DNA from: Streptomyces lasiicapitis
Lineage (GTDB): Bacteria > Actinomycetota > Actinomycetes > Streptomycetales > Streptomycetaceae
Direction of reading: 5' to 3'
Length of the DNA stretch: 64,000 bases
Assembly: GCF_014646335.1 (NCBI RefSeq)
Contig: NZ_BMNG01000003.1
Location: forward strand, 579,560 to 643,559
Each line of letters opens with the position of its first letter. Positions within the stretch are counted from its first letter, which is position 1. The notes under the pieces were generated by a model. It did not search any database. It was not told the DNA's origin and was given only the letters and a program-made list of their open reading frames with translations. The position numbers and the translations under genes were made by a program. Shown here in pieces: positions 54,154 to 62,868 of the stretch.

Positions 54154-55632
54154 GTGGCGACCAAGCCCAGGTTCACCAAGCAAGGCAACACCCCACAGCC
54201 CGAAGGGACCCCACATCCCGACGGAACCCCCCTGGCCGAAGGGCCCCCACACCCCGTCGACGAGAAGCTCCCCGCGCTGAAGATGGCCACCACCGGCCTC
54301 CAGCACGTCGCCGCCATGTACGCGGGCGTCGTCGCGCCGCCGCTTATCGTGGGCGCGGCCGTAGGCCTGTCGGCGAAGGAACTCACCTTCCTCACCGGAG
54401 CGTGTCTGTTCACGGCCGGTCTCGCGACCTTCCTGCAGACGCTCGGCATCTGGAAGATCGGCGCACGACTGCCGTTCGTCAACGGCGTCACCTTCGCCGG
54501 TGTCGCGCCCATGCTCGCCGTCGTCGACTCGACGAAGGATAAGGACGACGCGCTGCCGATCATCTTCGGCGCGGTGATCGTCGCGGGACTCCTCGGCTTC
54601 ATAGCCGCGCCGTTCTTCTCCAAGATGGTCCGCTTCTTCCCGCCCGTGGTCACGGGCACGGTCATCACGCTCATCGGCATCTCCCTGATGCCGGTGGCCT
54701 TCGGCTGGATGCAGGGCCCGAATCCGGCGGCCGGCGACTACGGCTCGACCAAGTACCTGTCCCTGGCCGGCGCCACGCTCGTCATCGTGCTGCTCCTGCG
54801 CCGCTTCACGCGCGGCTTCGTGAAGCAGATCGCGGTGCTCCTCGGCCTGGTCATCGGCACGCTGGTGGCGATCCCCTTCGACGTCACGGACTTCGCCCCG
54901 GTCGCCGACGCGGACGTGGTCGGCTTCCCGACGCCGTTCCACTTCGGCGCCCCGCAGTTCGCCGCCGCCGCGATCGTCTCCCTCTGTGTCGTCATGGTCG
55001 TCTCCATGACCGAGTCGACGGCCGACATGCTCGCCCTCGGCGAGATCGTGGACCGCCCCGCCGACGAGAAGACCATCGCCGCGGGACTGCGTGCCGACAC
55101 CCTCGGCTCCGCCGTCAGCCCGCTCTTCAACGGCTTCATGTGCAGCGCGTTCGCGCAGAACATCGGCCTGGTCGCGATGACGAAGATCCGCAGCCGGTAC
55201 GTCGTCGCCACCGGCGGCGGCTTCCTGGTCCTGATGGGCCTGTGCCCGATGGCCGCCTCGCTCATCGCGGTGGTGCCGCGCCCGGTGCTCGGCGGCGCGG
55301 GCGTCGTCCTGTTCGGCTCGGTCGCCGCGAGCGGCATCCAGACCCTCGTCAAGGCGGGCCTGGAGAAGGACAACAACGTCCTGATCGTCGCCGTCTCGCT
55401 GGCCGTCGGCCTCATCCCGATCTCCGCGCCGGAGTTCTACCACGCGTTCCCGGAGACCGCGAAGATCATCCTCGACTCCGGCATCTCCACCGGCTGCGTC
55501 GCCGCGGTCGTCCTGAACCTCCTCTTCAACCACACCGGCAAGGGCGGCGAGGCCGACGAGGTCACGGCACCGATGGAACCGGGAGGAGAGATCTCGGAGA
55601 CACGGGTGCCGAAGCAGGCCGCGGCACACTGA
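54154..55632 (+). CDS. NCS2-family purine permease (2)
   Basis: 492 aa from the GTG at 54154, which has GGAGGAG six bases upstream. It has the same layout as the first permease and about half identity by eye: TTGLQHVAAMYAGVVAPPLIVG, LPFVNGVTFAGVAPMLAV, MTESTADMLALGEIV, SAFAQNIGLVAMTKIRSRYV. The N-terminal tail is a Pro/Gly repeat (PEGTPHPDGTPLAEGPPHP) ending in PVDEKLP, the same tail end as the first permease. A different purine (xanthine, hypoxanthine or urate) is likely. Confidence 0.92.
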   Translation: MATKPRFTKQGNTPQPEGTPHPDGTPLAEGPPHPVDEKLPALKMATTGLQHVAAMYAGVVAPPLIVGAAVGLSAKELTFLTGACLFTAGLATFLQTLGIWKIGARLPFVNGVTFAGVAPMLAVVDSTKDKDDALPIIFGAVIVAGLLGFIAAPFFSKMVRFFPPVVTGTVITLIGISLMPVAFGWMQGPNPAAGDYGSTKYLSLAGATLVIVLLLRRFTRGFVKQIAVLLGLVIGTLVAIPFDVTDFAPVADADVVGFPTPFHFGAPQFAAAAIVSLCVVMVVSMTESTADMLALGEIVDRPADEKTIAAGLRADTLGSAVSPLFNGFMCSAFAQNIGLVAMTKIRSRYVVATGGGFLVLMGLCPMAASLIAVVPRPVLGGAGVVLFGSVAASGIQTLVKAGLEKDNNVLIVAVSLAVGLIPISAPEFYHAFPETAKIILDSGISTGCVAAVVLNLLFNHTGKGGEADEVTAPMEPGGEISETRVPKQAAAH

Positions 55633-55635
55633 CCC

Positions 55636-55670
55636 GTCGCGGGGCGGCGCCCTCGGGCCCGCCCCGCGAC
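55636..55670. terminator. Convergent terminator
   Basis: Perfect 12-bp stem GTCGCGGGGCGG / CCGCCCCGCGAC with an 11-base loop. It fills the 42-bp space between the permease stop and the end of the convergent hydrolase gene. Confidence 0.8.
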
Positions 55671-55674
55671 CGCG

Positions 55675-56523
55675 TCAGCTCCCGGCCCCGGCCAGCGCGT
55701 CCACGATCGGCCCGGTGTCGAGCGGCCCCATGTGGGGCGCCGCCGGGAAGCTCCGGACCCGGAACGTGTTGTCCGGCGTCCGCTCGTCCGCCGTCCGGAT
55801 CATGCGGTCCTGGAGCGCCAGGGGGATGAGCCGGTCCTTGCCGAAGCGCAGATACGTACGCGGAACGCGGCCCCAGGTCGCGACCTCGCCGACGGAGGGG
55901 TCGCCGTTCACACGGAACGCCTCGTCCGGCTGCAGTCCGGCCAGCACGCGCAGGAAGTCGACGTCCGCGTAGTCCGCGCAGAACATCTCCTTGAACACCG
56001 CGAGGTCCTTGGCGTCGCCGCTGCGGAAGTTGAGCCGCAGCACCCCGAGCTTCGCCGGGTCGCCGATGACCTGCTCGGCGGGCACGACCGCGGTGGCGGC
56101 CTCGGGTGCGGTCATGATGTCGTTGATGCTGGGCAAGTCGGGGCTGAAGCAGACCGCCGACATGTAGACCAGGTGCTCCAGGAGTTCGGGCACGGCGTTC
56201 GCCACCCGGGTGACGGACAAGCCGCCCATGCTGTGTCCGACGAGGACCACCCGCCCGCCGGGCGCGGCGTGCGCCGCCCGGCGCACCGCCTGGGTGACGC
56301 GCCGCTCGAAGTCGTCCAGGCCGACATCCGCGAGCGGCGTCGGCTCGGTCGCGAGCGCGTCCGGATCCTGGGTCTGATAGGAGAGGGGCAAGTGGACCTC
56401 CGCGCCGTGCAACGGCTGGTCCACCGCGACGACGCGGTGCCCACGAAGGCCCAACTCCCTTGCGATGGGCGCCCAGAAGGCGCCCGCGCTGTGGCTGCCA
56501 TGTACCAGTACGTACGCAGTCAT
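55675..56523 (-). CDS. Alpha/beta hydrolase
   Basis: 282 aa; the ATG at 56523 gives MTAYVLVHGSHSAGAFW, the normal start of the family with the oxyanion HG. Nucleophile elbow GHSMGG (around 100); Asp region before LAVFKEMF; C-terminal His in AAPHMGPL. No signal peptide. Related to esterase/EstC- or salicylate-esterase-like hydrolases. Substrate unknown; no functional link to neighbours. Confidence 0.88.
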   Translation of the reverse strand: MTAYVLVHGSHSAGAFWAPIARELGLRGHRVVAVDQPLHGAEVHLPLSYQTQDPDALATEPTPLADVGLDDFERRVTQAVRRAAHAAPGGRVVLVGHSMGGLSVTRVANAVPELLEHLVYMSAVCFSPDLPSINDIMTAPEAATAVVPAEQVIGDPAKLGVLRLNFRSGDAKDLAVFKEMFCADYADVDFLRVLAGLQPDEAFRVNGDPSVGEVATWGRVPRTYLRFGKDRLIPLALQDRMIRTADERTPDNTFRVRSFPAAPHMGPLDTGPIVDALAGAGS

Positions 56524-56613
56524 GCTCGCGAACGTAGGCGGCGGGGCCGCCGTGGAGCAACAGGTTTTAGGCCCGGTGCCCCGCAACCCCGCACCCCGCA
56601 CCCCGCGCTCGCC

Positions 56614-57090
56614 TCAGCGGCAGAGCCCCGAGGTGCTGACCGAGCCGCCCGCGTTCTCGTCGTCCGTGCCGAGCAGCGCCGGTCCGCCCCCGGGCAGACA
56701 GTCCACGGCCTCGACCTTGTATCCCTTGAACTGCTCAAGGGAGTCACGGTTCTGACGGATCGACAGGGCCACGCTGCCGTCAGTCCGTACGGTGAGGCGC
56801 CCCGCGTCGTTCACCGCCGAGTCGAAGGGCCCGTCGTCGCCCGCGTCCGCCGCCGAGCCCACCAGGAGGCGGCCCGTCCCGGTGACCGCGATGTCGGAGA
56901 CGTGGCGGATGTCGCCGTCCGGGTACGGGGCCCGGTACGTGGCCTTGCGTACGGCGCCGAACTTCATGTCGCCGTACGCGTTGACGGAGAAGGGCGCCGC
57001 GAACACCGTCGCCGGACGCCCCGCACCGTCGCCCCGGTCGGCCCAGACGGCTGCCAACCTGCCGCCCTGTTCCGCGCGCGGGCGCCCCTT
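56614..57090 (-). pseudogene. 3' remnant of a secreted beta-propeller-like protein
   Basis: An open frame of about 150 residues ends normally at 56614 (DCLPGGGPALLGTDDENAGG, then a C-terminal Cys). It shows propeller-like strands (DIRHVSDIAVTGTGRLLVG, GRLTVRTDGSVALSIRQN). Reading upstream, the frame runs into the inverted repeat at about 57090 without a ribosome site or signal peptide. I infer that the 5' part was lost when the repeat arrived. Confidence 0.55.
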
Positions 57091-57238
57091 CCCGTAACCA
57101 GGGGGCTGCCGCCCCCTGGACCCCCGCCATCGCCGCTTCGCGGCTCGTCCTCAAACGCCGGACGGGCTGTCTATAGCCCCTCCGGCGTTTGAGGAGCGGG
57201 GGTCTGGGGGCAGAGCCCCCAGTTTCGGGAAGGGGCGG
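57088..57238. repeat. Inverted pair of a GC-rich Streptomyces intergenic repeat
   Basis: The left arm contains CCTCAAACGCCGGACGGGCT, CCAGGGGGCTGCCGCCCCCTGG and CCTTCCCG. The right arm repeats them inverted as AGCCCCTCCGGCGTTTGAGG, CTGGGGGCAGAGCCCCCAG and CGGGAAGG. Each arm also has its own hairpin. Such elements are common between Streptomyces genes and mark insertion or deletion points. Here gene remnants lie on both sides. Confidence 0.8.
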
Positions 57239-57430
57239 GGTGGGGGAAGGGCCAGCGCAGCGTCGACACCGCCTCTGTCAAAGTCGACGGCACGCCCGGG
57301 AGCAAGGTGTGTTCGCCGTCGCGTACCACGTGGCGGCCGCCCACCACCGTGTGGCGGACATCGACCGCGGAAGCCGATTTTGATGCCGGCGCCGACCGAG
57401 CGCCAGCCGTCCACGGCTCCCGCGCTCGTG
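57239..57430 (-). pseudogene. C-terminal remnant of a formimidoylglutamate deiminase-like amidohydrolase
   Basis: One minus-strand frame reads VDVRHTVVGGRHVVRDGEHT followed by LLPGVPSTLTEAVSTL, the usual end of HutF-type amidohydrolases, preceded by WTAGARSAPASKSASA. No catalytic motifs remain. It abuts the right arm of the inverted repeat. The 130 bases further up to the chitosanase are low-complexity and match nothing. Confidence 0.5.
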
Positions 57431-57561
57431 GGGACGGCGGCGGCGACGGCGGTGGCTGTCGCGGCGGCGCCCGGAGGCACCCCCCGATGCCTGCGAGCGC
57501 CCCGCGCCGGGCAGCGCCTTCTCGCCGCTCGCCCGGCGCCCACCCGGCGGTCAGCCGGCGG

Positions 57562-58443
57562 TCAGCCGCCGATGCGGAACGACTCCCCGTACACCTTCCA
57601 GTCCAGCGGCGGGTTCAGGTTCAGGTTCTTCTTGTTGAGGAACACGCGCTGCGCGGTGTCCACGCGGCTGGTGTCCTCGTGGGCCTCCTCCTGCTTCATC
57701 GCCCACACCCGCGCGTCCAGGAACGCGTGGAGGTACTTGACCTCGTCGCCGCCCTGCGTCGGGGGCTTGGCCTTGGTGAGGGCGCGCTTGCGGATGTTGG
57801 TGAAGCTCGTCCTGTCGCCGCCGTCGCCGTGCATGACGATCGCGTCGTAGTAGGCGAACTGGCCGAGCGTGCCGATGCCGTCGGCCTTGCCCTGCTTGAC
57901 CGCCGGGTTGAAGTAGACGCGGTCGCGCTCGTCGTTCTGGGCCTGCTGGAAGGCCGGGTCCTTCGCCGCCTTCTCCCAGTCCTTGGTGAAGTTCGGGTCA
58001 AGGCCCTCGTGCGAGTCGGAGCCGTCGACCTCGCGCAGCGCGGGCAGGTACTTCTCCAGTACGTTGCCGGGCTTGCGCTTCGCGTACAGCTCGACGAGGT
58101 CGAGCATGTCGCCGGTGCCGGAACAGAAGCCGATGATGCCGGCGGTGTAGCCGCGGCCGTCGCCTATGTCCTCGATGTACTTGTACTGCGCCTTCCAGTC
58201 CAATGAGGAGTTCTCCGCGCTGGAGACCAGCTTCATCGCGATCTCCTTCTTCGCCGGGTCGTCGAGCCCCGTGGCGGCGGAGTGCGCGGGAGCGGACTTG
58301 GCGGCCGGGGCGGGGCCCTCGGGTGCGGGGGCGGCGCCGGCGACCTGGGTCACGGCGAGTGGCCCGGCGACGAGGGCGGCGCCGATGAGGCCGATGGCAG
58401 CACGTCGCGAGAGGCGGCGGTTGGGCGTGCGGTGGGTGTGCAA
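57562..58443 (-). CDS. csnA: GH46 chitosanase, Tat-exported
   Basis: 293 aa. Twin-arginine-type signal (NRRLSRRAAIGLIGAALVAG) with cleavage after AGAA around residue 38. Catalytic Glu77 (SSAENSSLDW) and Asp95 (DIGDGRGYT) are 18 apart, as Glu22 and Asp40 of the N174 enzyme. KYIEDIGDGRGYTAGIIGF is the GH46 core; the end LDWKVYGESFRIGG is also typical. Secreted endo-hydrolysis of chitosan. The promoter carries a CsnR-like box. Confidence 0.96.
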   Translation of the reverse strand: MHTHRTPNRRLSRRAAIGLIGAALVAGPLAVTQVAGAAPAPEGPAPAAKSAPAHSAATGLDDPAKKEIAMKLVSSAENSSLDWKAQYKYIEDIGDGRGYTAGIIGFCSGTGDMLDLVELYAKRKPGNVLEKYLPALREVDGSDSHEGLDPNFTKDWEKAAKDPAFQQAQNDERDRVYFNPAVKQGKADGIGTLGQFAYYDAIVMHGDGGDRTSFTNIRKRALTKAKPPTQGGDEVKYLHAFLDARVWAMKQEEAHEDTSRVDTAQRVFLNKKNLNLNPPLDWKVYGESFRIGG

Positions 58444-58484
58444 CGGGGCCTCCGGGTGGGGGGAGTTCAGCGTTCCGCTGTCTG

Positions 58485-58531
58485 TTAGGAAGGTTTCCTA
58501 CCAGAGTTTGAGGATGACGTATACCCGTCAA
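58485..58531 (-). promoter_or_regulatory. Chitosanase promoter with CsnR-like operator
   Basis: Minus strand: TTGACG (58531-58526), 17 bases, AACTCT (58508-58503). Then TAGGAAACCTTCCTAA (58500-58485) lies over the expected start site, 42 bases before the ATG. It closely resembles the palindrome bound by CsnR, the ROK-family chitosanase repressor of Streptomyces lividans (from memory of the family). The repressor gene is not in the window. Confidence 0.8.
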
Positions 58532-58784
58532 GCGCCGATCGGTTCGGCGAAGCGTTTCTCCCCTGCGGTCCCACGAGCCGCGTGGCGGACCCCGTACATG
58601 GCCGGACATCGCCCTAGGCGCTGCCTCACGCTGGTCCGTACTATCCCAACACCCTCAGCCTCCGCTCATCGCGCGCAGGCCGCTCGGCTCCCGCGCGAGG
58701 GCTGAGTCAGTTCCTCCCAGCACAGCTCCAACCCCCCTCCTCACGGCGGCCCGCTCCGCGCGCCTGCCGACGTGAGCCGAAGCA
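58532..58784. other. Intergenic stretch between chitosanase and DUF4360 genes
   Basis: Divergent region with no gene seen. The left part holds the chitosanase promoter. For the + gene no clear -35/-10 pair was found; the sequence around GGTCCGTACTATCC (58630-58645) is the least GC-rich candidate. Confidence 0.4.
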
Positions 58785-58799
58785 ATGAATGGGAGAACC

Positions 58800-59444
58800 A
58801 TGTCCGCTGCACTACTCGCCGGCGGCGCGCTTGCCGCCCTGCTCGGCGCGGGCCTGCCCGCCGCCGACCCGTCGGGGTTCAGTGACCCGCCACCGGACAA
58901 GATCGTGATCGACGTTGCCACCGTGAACGGCTCAGGATGCCCCAGAGGCACCGCGGCCGTGGCCGTCTCGGAGGACAACACCGCCTTCACCGTCACCTAC
59001 AGCGACTACCTCGCCCAGGCGGGCGGCACCTCCGCGCCCACGGCGTTCCGCAAGAACTGCCAGCTCAGCCTGATCGTGCACGTCCCGCACGGCTTCACCT
59101 ACGCGATTGCGAGCGCCGACTACCGCGGCTTCGCCTCACTGGAGAGGGGTGCCAAGGGCACCGAGAAGGCGTCGTACTACTTCCAGGGCTCCCCGGACAC
59201 GGGGACCAAGACGCACGCCTTCAACGGCCCGGTCGCCGACAACTGGCAGGCCACCGACGAGACCGAGGTCACCCAGCTGGTCTGGGCGCCCTGCGGCAAG
59301 CTGCGCAACTTCAACATCAACACCGAGCTGCGCGTCGACCTCGGCACCTCGGACCGCACCAAGACCAGCTTCATGACGATGGACTCCACCGACGGGGACA
59401 TCAGCACCATCTACCGCGTGAAGTGGAAGGAGTGCCCGAACTGA
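58800..59444 (+). CDS. DUF4360-family secreted protein
   Basis: 214 aa from the ATG at 58800, preferred because GGGAGA precedes it; an in-frame ATG at 58785 is possible. Sec signal MSAALLAGGALAALLGAGLPA. The family body has the GSGCPRGTAAVAVSEDNTAFTVTYSDY start and KNCQLSLIVHVPHGFTYAI, with conserved Cys pairs (GCP, NCQ, APCG, ECPN). DUF4360 proteins are fungal and actinobacterial secreted beta-sandwich proteins without a proven role. It sits among secreted glycan hydrolases. Confidence 0.85.
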   Translation: MSAALLAGGALAALLGAGLPAADPSGFSDPPPDKIVIDVATVNGSGCPRGTAAVAVSEDNTAFTVTYSDYLAQAGGTSAPTAFRKNCQLSLIVHVPHGFTYAIASADYRGFASLERGAKGTEKASYYFQGSPDTGTKTHAFNGPVADNWQATDETEVTQLVWAPCGKLRNFNINTELRVDLGTSDRTKTSFMTMDSTDGDISTIYRVKWKECPN

Positions 59445-59487
59445 CCGACCGTCGGTGAGGCACTGACTCGATTCCGGTGAGGGGGTC

Positions 59488-59527
59488 GCGCCCGCGGCGC
59501 ACTTGTGCGCGAGCCGTCCGCGGGCGC
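59488..59527. terminator. Convergent terminator
   Basis: Outer 10-bp stem GCGCCCGCGG / CCGCGGGCGC enclosing a small inner stem (GCGCAC-TTGT-GCGC). It lies between the DUF4360 stop and the end of the GH89 gene. Confidence 0.75.
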
Positions 59528-59568
59528 GGCATCACTCCCCTCGCCGCGAGTGCGGCGCCTTGTCGGTG

Positions 59569-61833
59569 TCAGTCGGACTTGGCGAGTTCGTCGCGTACGA
59601 GCTTCGCGATCGCGTACGTGTCCCCGGTGGGCCGGACCGCGAGGCGCCCCGGGTCGCGGGCCCAGCGGTCCTCCAGGGCGAACCAGTCGGTTTCCTTGGG
59701 GTTCTTCGGGTCGCGGCCCTCGTCGAGTGCCGCGCGCAGCTCGGTGAAGTACGTCTTCCAGCGCAGCCGGTAGAGCCCGCCGACCAGGCCCGCCCACTCC
59801 CGGTTCGCGTAGTCCTTCAGGCCCTCGTCGGCCCCGGCGCGGGTGCCCCACACCGTCACCAACGACAGCTGGTCGTAGGCGAGTTGGTCCCGTTCGCGGG
59901 CGTCCGCACCCCAGTCGCGGGCGTCGGCCACCCAGCGGCCGAGCAGATGCCGCGCGTCGGTCGCCACGAGGCGGTCGAGGAGGTCGAGCAGCCCGAGCCA
60001 GGTGCGGGTGAGCGCGTCGAAGCGGGCGGTGTCGCCCTCGTCGTACGCCGACTTGATGCGCGGCAGCAGCACCCGGCTGCGGTTGGAAAGGGCCTGGCGC
60101 GCCACATCGAGCAGATCGCGGCGGTACGCGGACGACCTCCGCAACTCCCGCCGCACAAGCAGCAGTTCATCGAGGGCGGGCTCGAAGTCCGCCGCCTCGT
60201 ACCGCAGTGCCTTCGGTGACCAGGACGCCGCCGACGTCACCGCGAGCCCCGGCCGCGCCCCGAAAAGGCCGTCGGCGCCCTCGGCCCACTTGTCGGCGCG
60301 CGTCGTGCCGTACGCGGTGCGGCGCAGCACGTCCCAGGCGGCCCTGGCGTGCGGGTCGGCCGCTCCGTAGCGGCTCACCGACCACGCGTCGAACCACCGC
60401 TTCAGATCCAGCTCGCCGTCCAACTCGGTGTCACGCCAAGGCAGTTCGGAGAAGAGGGCGAAGGCGGCGGGGTTGTTGTCGGCGGCCTCCGGCATCAGCG
60501 CGATGCCGCGCAGGGTACTGCCGTCCTTGGTGCGCCACTTCTCGTACAGCTCCGCCCAGTCCGGGGTGTTCGCGCCGAGGACGGTGTGCCCGCCGAAGTT
60601 CCAGATGGAGCCGAAGGTGTAGGGCGTGGAGCCCCAGTCGGACTCGCGGTCGGTGACGGTGGGGAAGCGGTCGGAGAGCCCGTCGACGACGAGCATGTGG
60701 GACCTGTCGACGGCGTCGGTGATGGCCTTCGGCGGGTTGTGCTGCCAGCCCAGGATCACCCAGACCGCGCCCGGATGCGCCGCCTGAAGGGCCTTCTCCA
60801 CGCCCTTCGCGGCGTCCCCGACCGGCACGTCGCCGGGCTTGCCGCCCTCGTGAAGGAGGTCCATTTTGTACAGCGTCGAAGGACCGAACAGCTCGTCCTG
60901 CGTCCGGTAGAAGGCCGCGGCGACCCGCGCGAACGCGTCGGTGCGCGGATCCAGCCAGTCCGGTCTCGTGAAACCGACCCAGTCGCCCTGCGGTACGGTC
61001 CGCGCCCCCGGATTGCGGTCGGCGAACCCGGCGGGGACGGTGCCGAAGTAACCGGGCAGCACAGGTGTCATGCCCAGCTCACGTGCCCGGTCGGCAATGC
61101 GCCGCCCCAGGCGGGCGCGCTTGGCGAGCAACTGCCGTGACACGGGGTGCGGGAAGGACGACATGTTCTGCAGCAGCCACCACGGCTGGTGCGCCGGGCC
61201 CGGCACCCAGGACCGCAACTCCTCGTCCCCGTAACCGAATTCCTGGAACAGCCGGTGGTAGACGGCGTCGGCGCCCGCGTACACAAGCACTTCGTTGTAG
61301 CCGTGCAGAGCGAGTACGTCGAGTTCGTGCTCCCAGTACTGCCAGTCGGCGTAGGCGTTCGTATAGCCGTCGTTGGTGTCGTTGAGGACGAAGCGGTGCG
61401 GCACGTTCGCGCGTCTGGTGACGGGGGCGCCCGGGGCGGGCAGCGTGGCCGGGAGGTCGGTCTGGTCGCCCGCCCAGGTGATCGACGCGTGCGCGGTGTG
61501 CTTCAGATAGTGGTTCAGGCCGGTGAGCTGGACGGCGGCGGTGGGCCCGGACACGACGACGTGACCGCGCTTTCCGGACACCCGGAATGTGTCCCCGGCA
61601 CCCGGCTCGCCCGCCACGGTCCTGAAGGTGATCTGCTCCCAGTGGCGGGGGAGCAGCCGCCGGGCCGCCGCGGTGGCCGCCGCCGCGGGCCCGGTCCCGG
61701 TGCGCGTGCGAACGGCCGTCCCCGGCGCCGGGCCCGGTGAACCCTGCGACGACGCGGGCGAACAGGCCACGGCGGCACCGGCCGTTCCGGCGAACGCGGT
61801 CAGTATGGTGCGGCGGCGGGGCGGGTGCGGCAT
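59569..61833 (-). CDS. GH89 alpha-N-acetylglucosaminidase (NAGLU-like), lipoprotein
   Basis: 754 aa. Signal with lipobox-like GAAVACSP around residue 24 after RRRT, possibly Tat-linked. NAGLU domains in order: N-terminal alpha/beta (AAAATAAARRLLPRHW), then the TIM barrel (RFVLNDTNDGYTNAYADWQYWEHELDVLALHGYNEVLVY, as positions about 147-187; PGYFGTVPAGF; YKMDLLHEGGKPG; WVILGWQHNP; SIWNFGGHTVLG), and an all-helical C-terminal domain. It removes terminal alpha-linked GlcNAc from glycans outside the cell. Catalytic Glu residues lie in DLLHEGG and in LMPEAADNNP. Confidence 0.93.
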   Translation of the reverse strand: MPHPPRRRTILTAFAGTAGAAVACSPASSQGSPGPAPGTAVRTRTGTGPAAAATAAARRLLPRHWEQITFRTVAGEPGAGDTFRVSGKRGHVVVSGPTAAVQLTGLNHYLKHTAHASITWAGDQTDLPATLPAPGAPVTRRANVPHRFVLNDTNDGYTNAYADWQYWEHELDVLALHGYNEVLVYAGADAVYHRLFQEFGYGDEELRSWVPGPAHQPWWLLQNMSSFPHPVSRQLLAKRARLGRRIADRARELGMTPVLPGYFGTVPAGFADRNPGARTVPQGDWVGFTRPDWLDPRTDAFARVAAAFYRTQDELFGPSTLYKMDLLHEGGKPGDVPVGDAAKGVEKALQAAHPGAVWVILGWQHNPPKAITDAVDRSHMLVVDGLSDRFPTVTDRESDWGSTPYTFGSIWNFGGHTVLGANTPDWAELYEKWRTKDGSTLRGIALMPEAADNNPAAFALFSELPWRDTELDGELDLKRWFDAWSVSRYGAADPHARAAWDVLRRTAYGTTRADKWAEGADGLFGARPGLAVTSAASWSPKALRYEAADFEPALDELLLVRRELRRSSAYRRDLLDVARQALSNRSRVLLPRIKSAYDEGDTARFDALTRTWLGLLDLLDRLVATDARHLLGRWVADARDWGADARERDQLAYDQLSLVTVWGTRAGADEGLKDYANREWAGLVGGLYRLRWKTYFTELRAALDEGRDPKNPKETDWFALEDRWARDPGRLAVRPTGDTYAIAKLVRDELAKSD

Positions 61834-61867
61834 ACGGGGCTCCGGGGGTCGGGGCGGGCGCGGGAGA

Positions 61868-61900
61868 GTACCGGTGACTCGTGTCGTACCGAGGTGACTC
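61868..61900 (-). promoter_or_regulatory. Direct repeat upstream of the GH89 gene
   Basis: GTACCGGTGACTC at 61868-61880 and GTACCGAGGTGACTC at 61886-61900, 18 bp apart start to start, 35 bases before the GH89 ATG. A paired half-site arrangement near the promoter suggests a regulator; no family could be assigned. Confidence 0.5.
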
Positions 61901-61997
61901 TTGCCCGCCGCGGCCCCGTTCCGTAACCCTCGGGCCGGAGGTTGGCTGCCCCTTCATGCTCCGGCCGGACGCCGTTCGCCGCAGCGTCCCGGTTCGC

Positions 61998-62618
61998 TCA
62001 GGCCGGCGGCTGCGTCCGCCGGAAGTAGTCGTTGCCGCCCTGGCCGGGCCACTTGAACGTGAGCTGTCCGCCGCTGAGTGTGGCCGTTCCGCTGCCGACC
62101 TCGCCCATGCAGGTCGCGCGGATGACCATGGCGGAAGTGATGGTCCCCGGGCAGGACTTGCCGCCGGAGCGCATGTCCATCGAGGTGCCGTTGACGGTCA
62201 GGACGATGAGCCGCCCGCCCGAGCCGCGCGTCACGTGGTACCAGGTGCCCTGCACCGACTGCGGCCCGGTGGCGGGGCGCGTGGTCTTCTTCGGGGGCAC
62301 GGCGGGGGCGCTGGCGCGGGGCCGGGTGGGGGTGGCGGCGGCGGTCGGGGTGCTGGTGCGCGCCGGGGTCGGCGACACGGTCGCCTTCGGCTTCTTCGTA
62401 CGACTCGGGGTCGGCGACGCGGACTTCTTGGCGTCCTTCTTTGCGTCGGCCTTCTCGCCGTCGTCCTTCACGGGCGACTTCACGGACCCCGTGGACTTCG
62501 CCGCGCCCTCGTCGCCGGAGTCGTCGTCACCTCCGCATCCGGTCAGCGCGAGGGAGAGCACGGCGACGGCGCAGGTGGCAACGGTGGAAATTCGGCTTCG
62601 GCTTCGACTACGGCGCAC
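61998..62618 (-). CDS. Secreted lipoprotein of unknown function
   Basis: 206 aa from the GTG at 62618 with AGGA upstream. Signal with lipobox LALTGC (around 25), then about 90 residues of Lys/Thr/Pro/Ala-rich linker. The C-terminal 85-residue domain (SVQGTWYHVTRGSGGRLIVLTV, CPGTITSAMVIRATC, TATLSGGQLTFKW) looks like a small lipocalin-like beta barrel with a Cys pair. Not recognised. It reads in the same direction as GH89, 164 bp apart. Confidence 0.75.
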   Translation of the reverse strand: MRRSRSRSRISTVATCAVAVLSLALTGCGGDDDSGDEGAAKSTGSVKSPVKDDGEKADAKKDAKKSASPTPSRTKKPKATVSPTPARTSTPTAAATPTRPRASAPAVPPKKTTRPATGPQSVQGTWYHVTRGSGGRLIVLTVNGTSMDMRSGGKSCPGTITSAMVIRATCMGEVGSGTATLSGGQLTFKWPGQGGNDYFRRTQPPA

Positions 62619-62806
62619 AGAGATGTCCTGAATTCCGGTTCTGGTGGGGGGACTTGGAGGAGCCTGCCACAACGCTGATCGCGAGATCCAGGGTCACCAA
62701 ACATGTTCCGGAGATTAGTTCGGGTGCACCGTCGGCTATCAGGATTCATCGGACCAGATGGTGTCGTACGCCCGAAGTGACCCTGGGGAAGCCACCGTTC
62801 CCCCCA

Positions 62807-62835
62807 TTGACATCCGATGTATCCGCTCCTACGTT
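62807..62835 (+). promoter_or_regulatory. Near-consensus promoter of the GH29 gene
   Basis: TTGACA (62807-62812), 17-bp spacer, TACGTT (62830-62835), 33 bases before the ATG. This is the best sigma-70/HrdB-type match in the window. An inverted CATC...GATG pair at about 62747-62760 upstream could bind a regulator but is short. Confidence 0.75.
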
Positions 62836-62868
62836 CCCGAGCGTTCCGTCAATGAACAGGAGCCGCTC

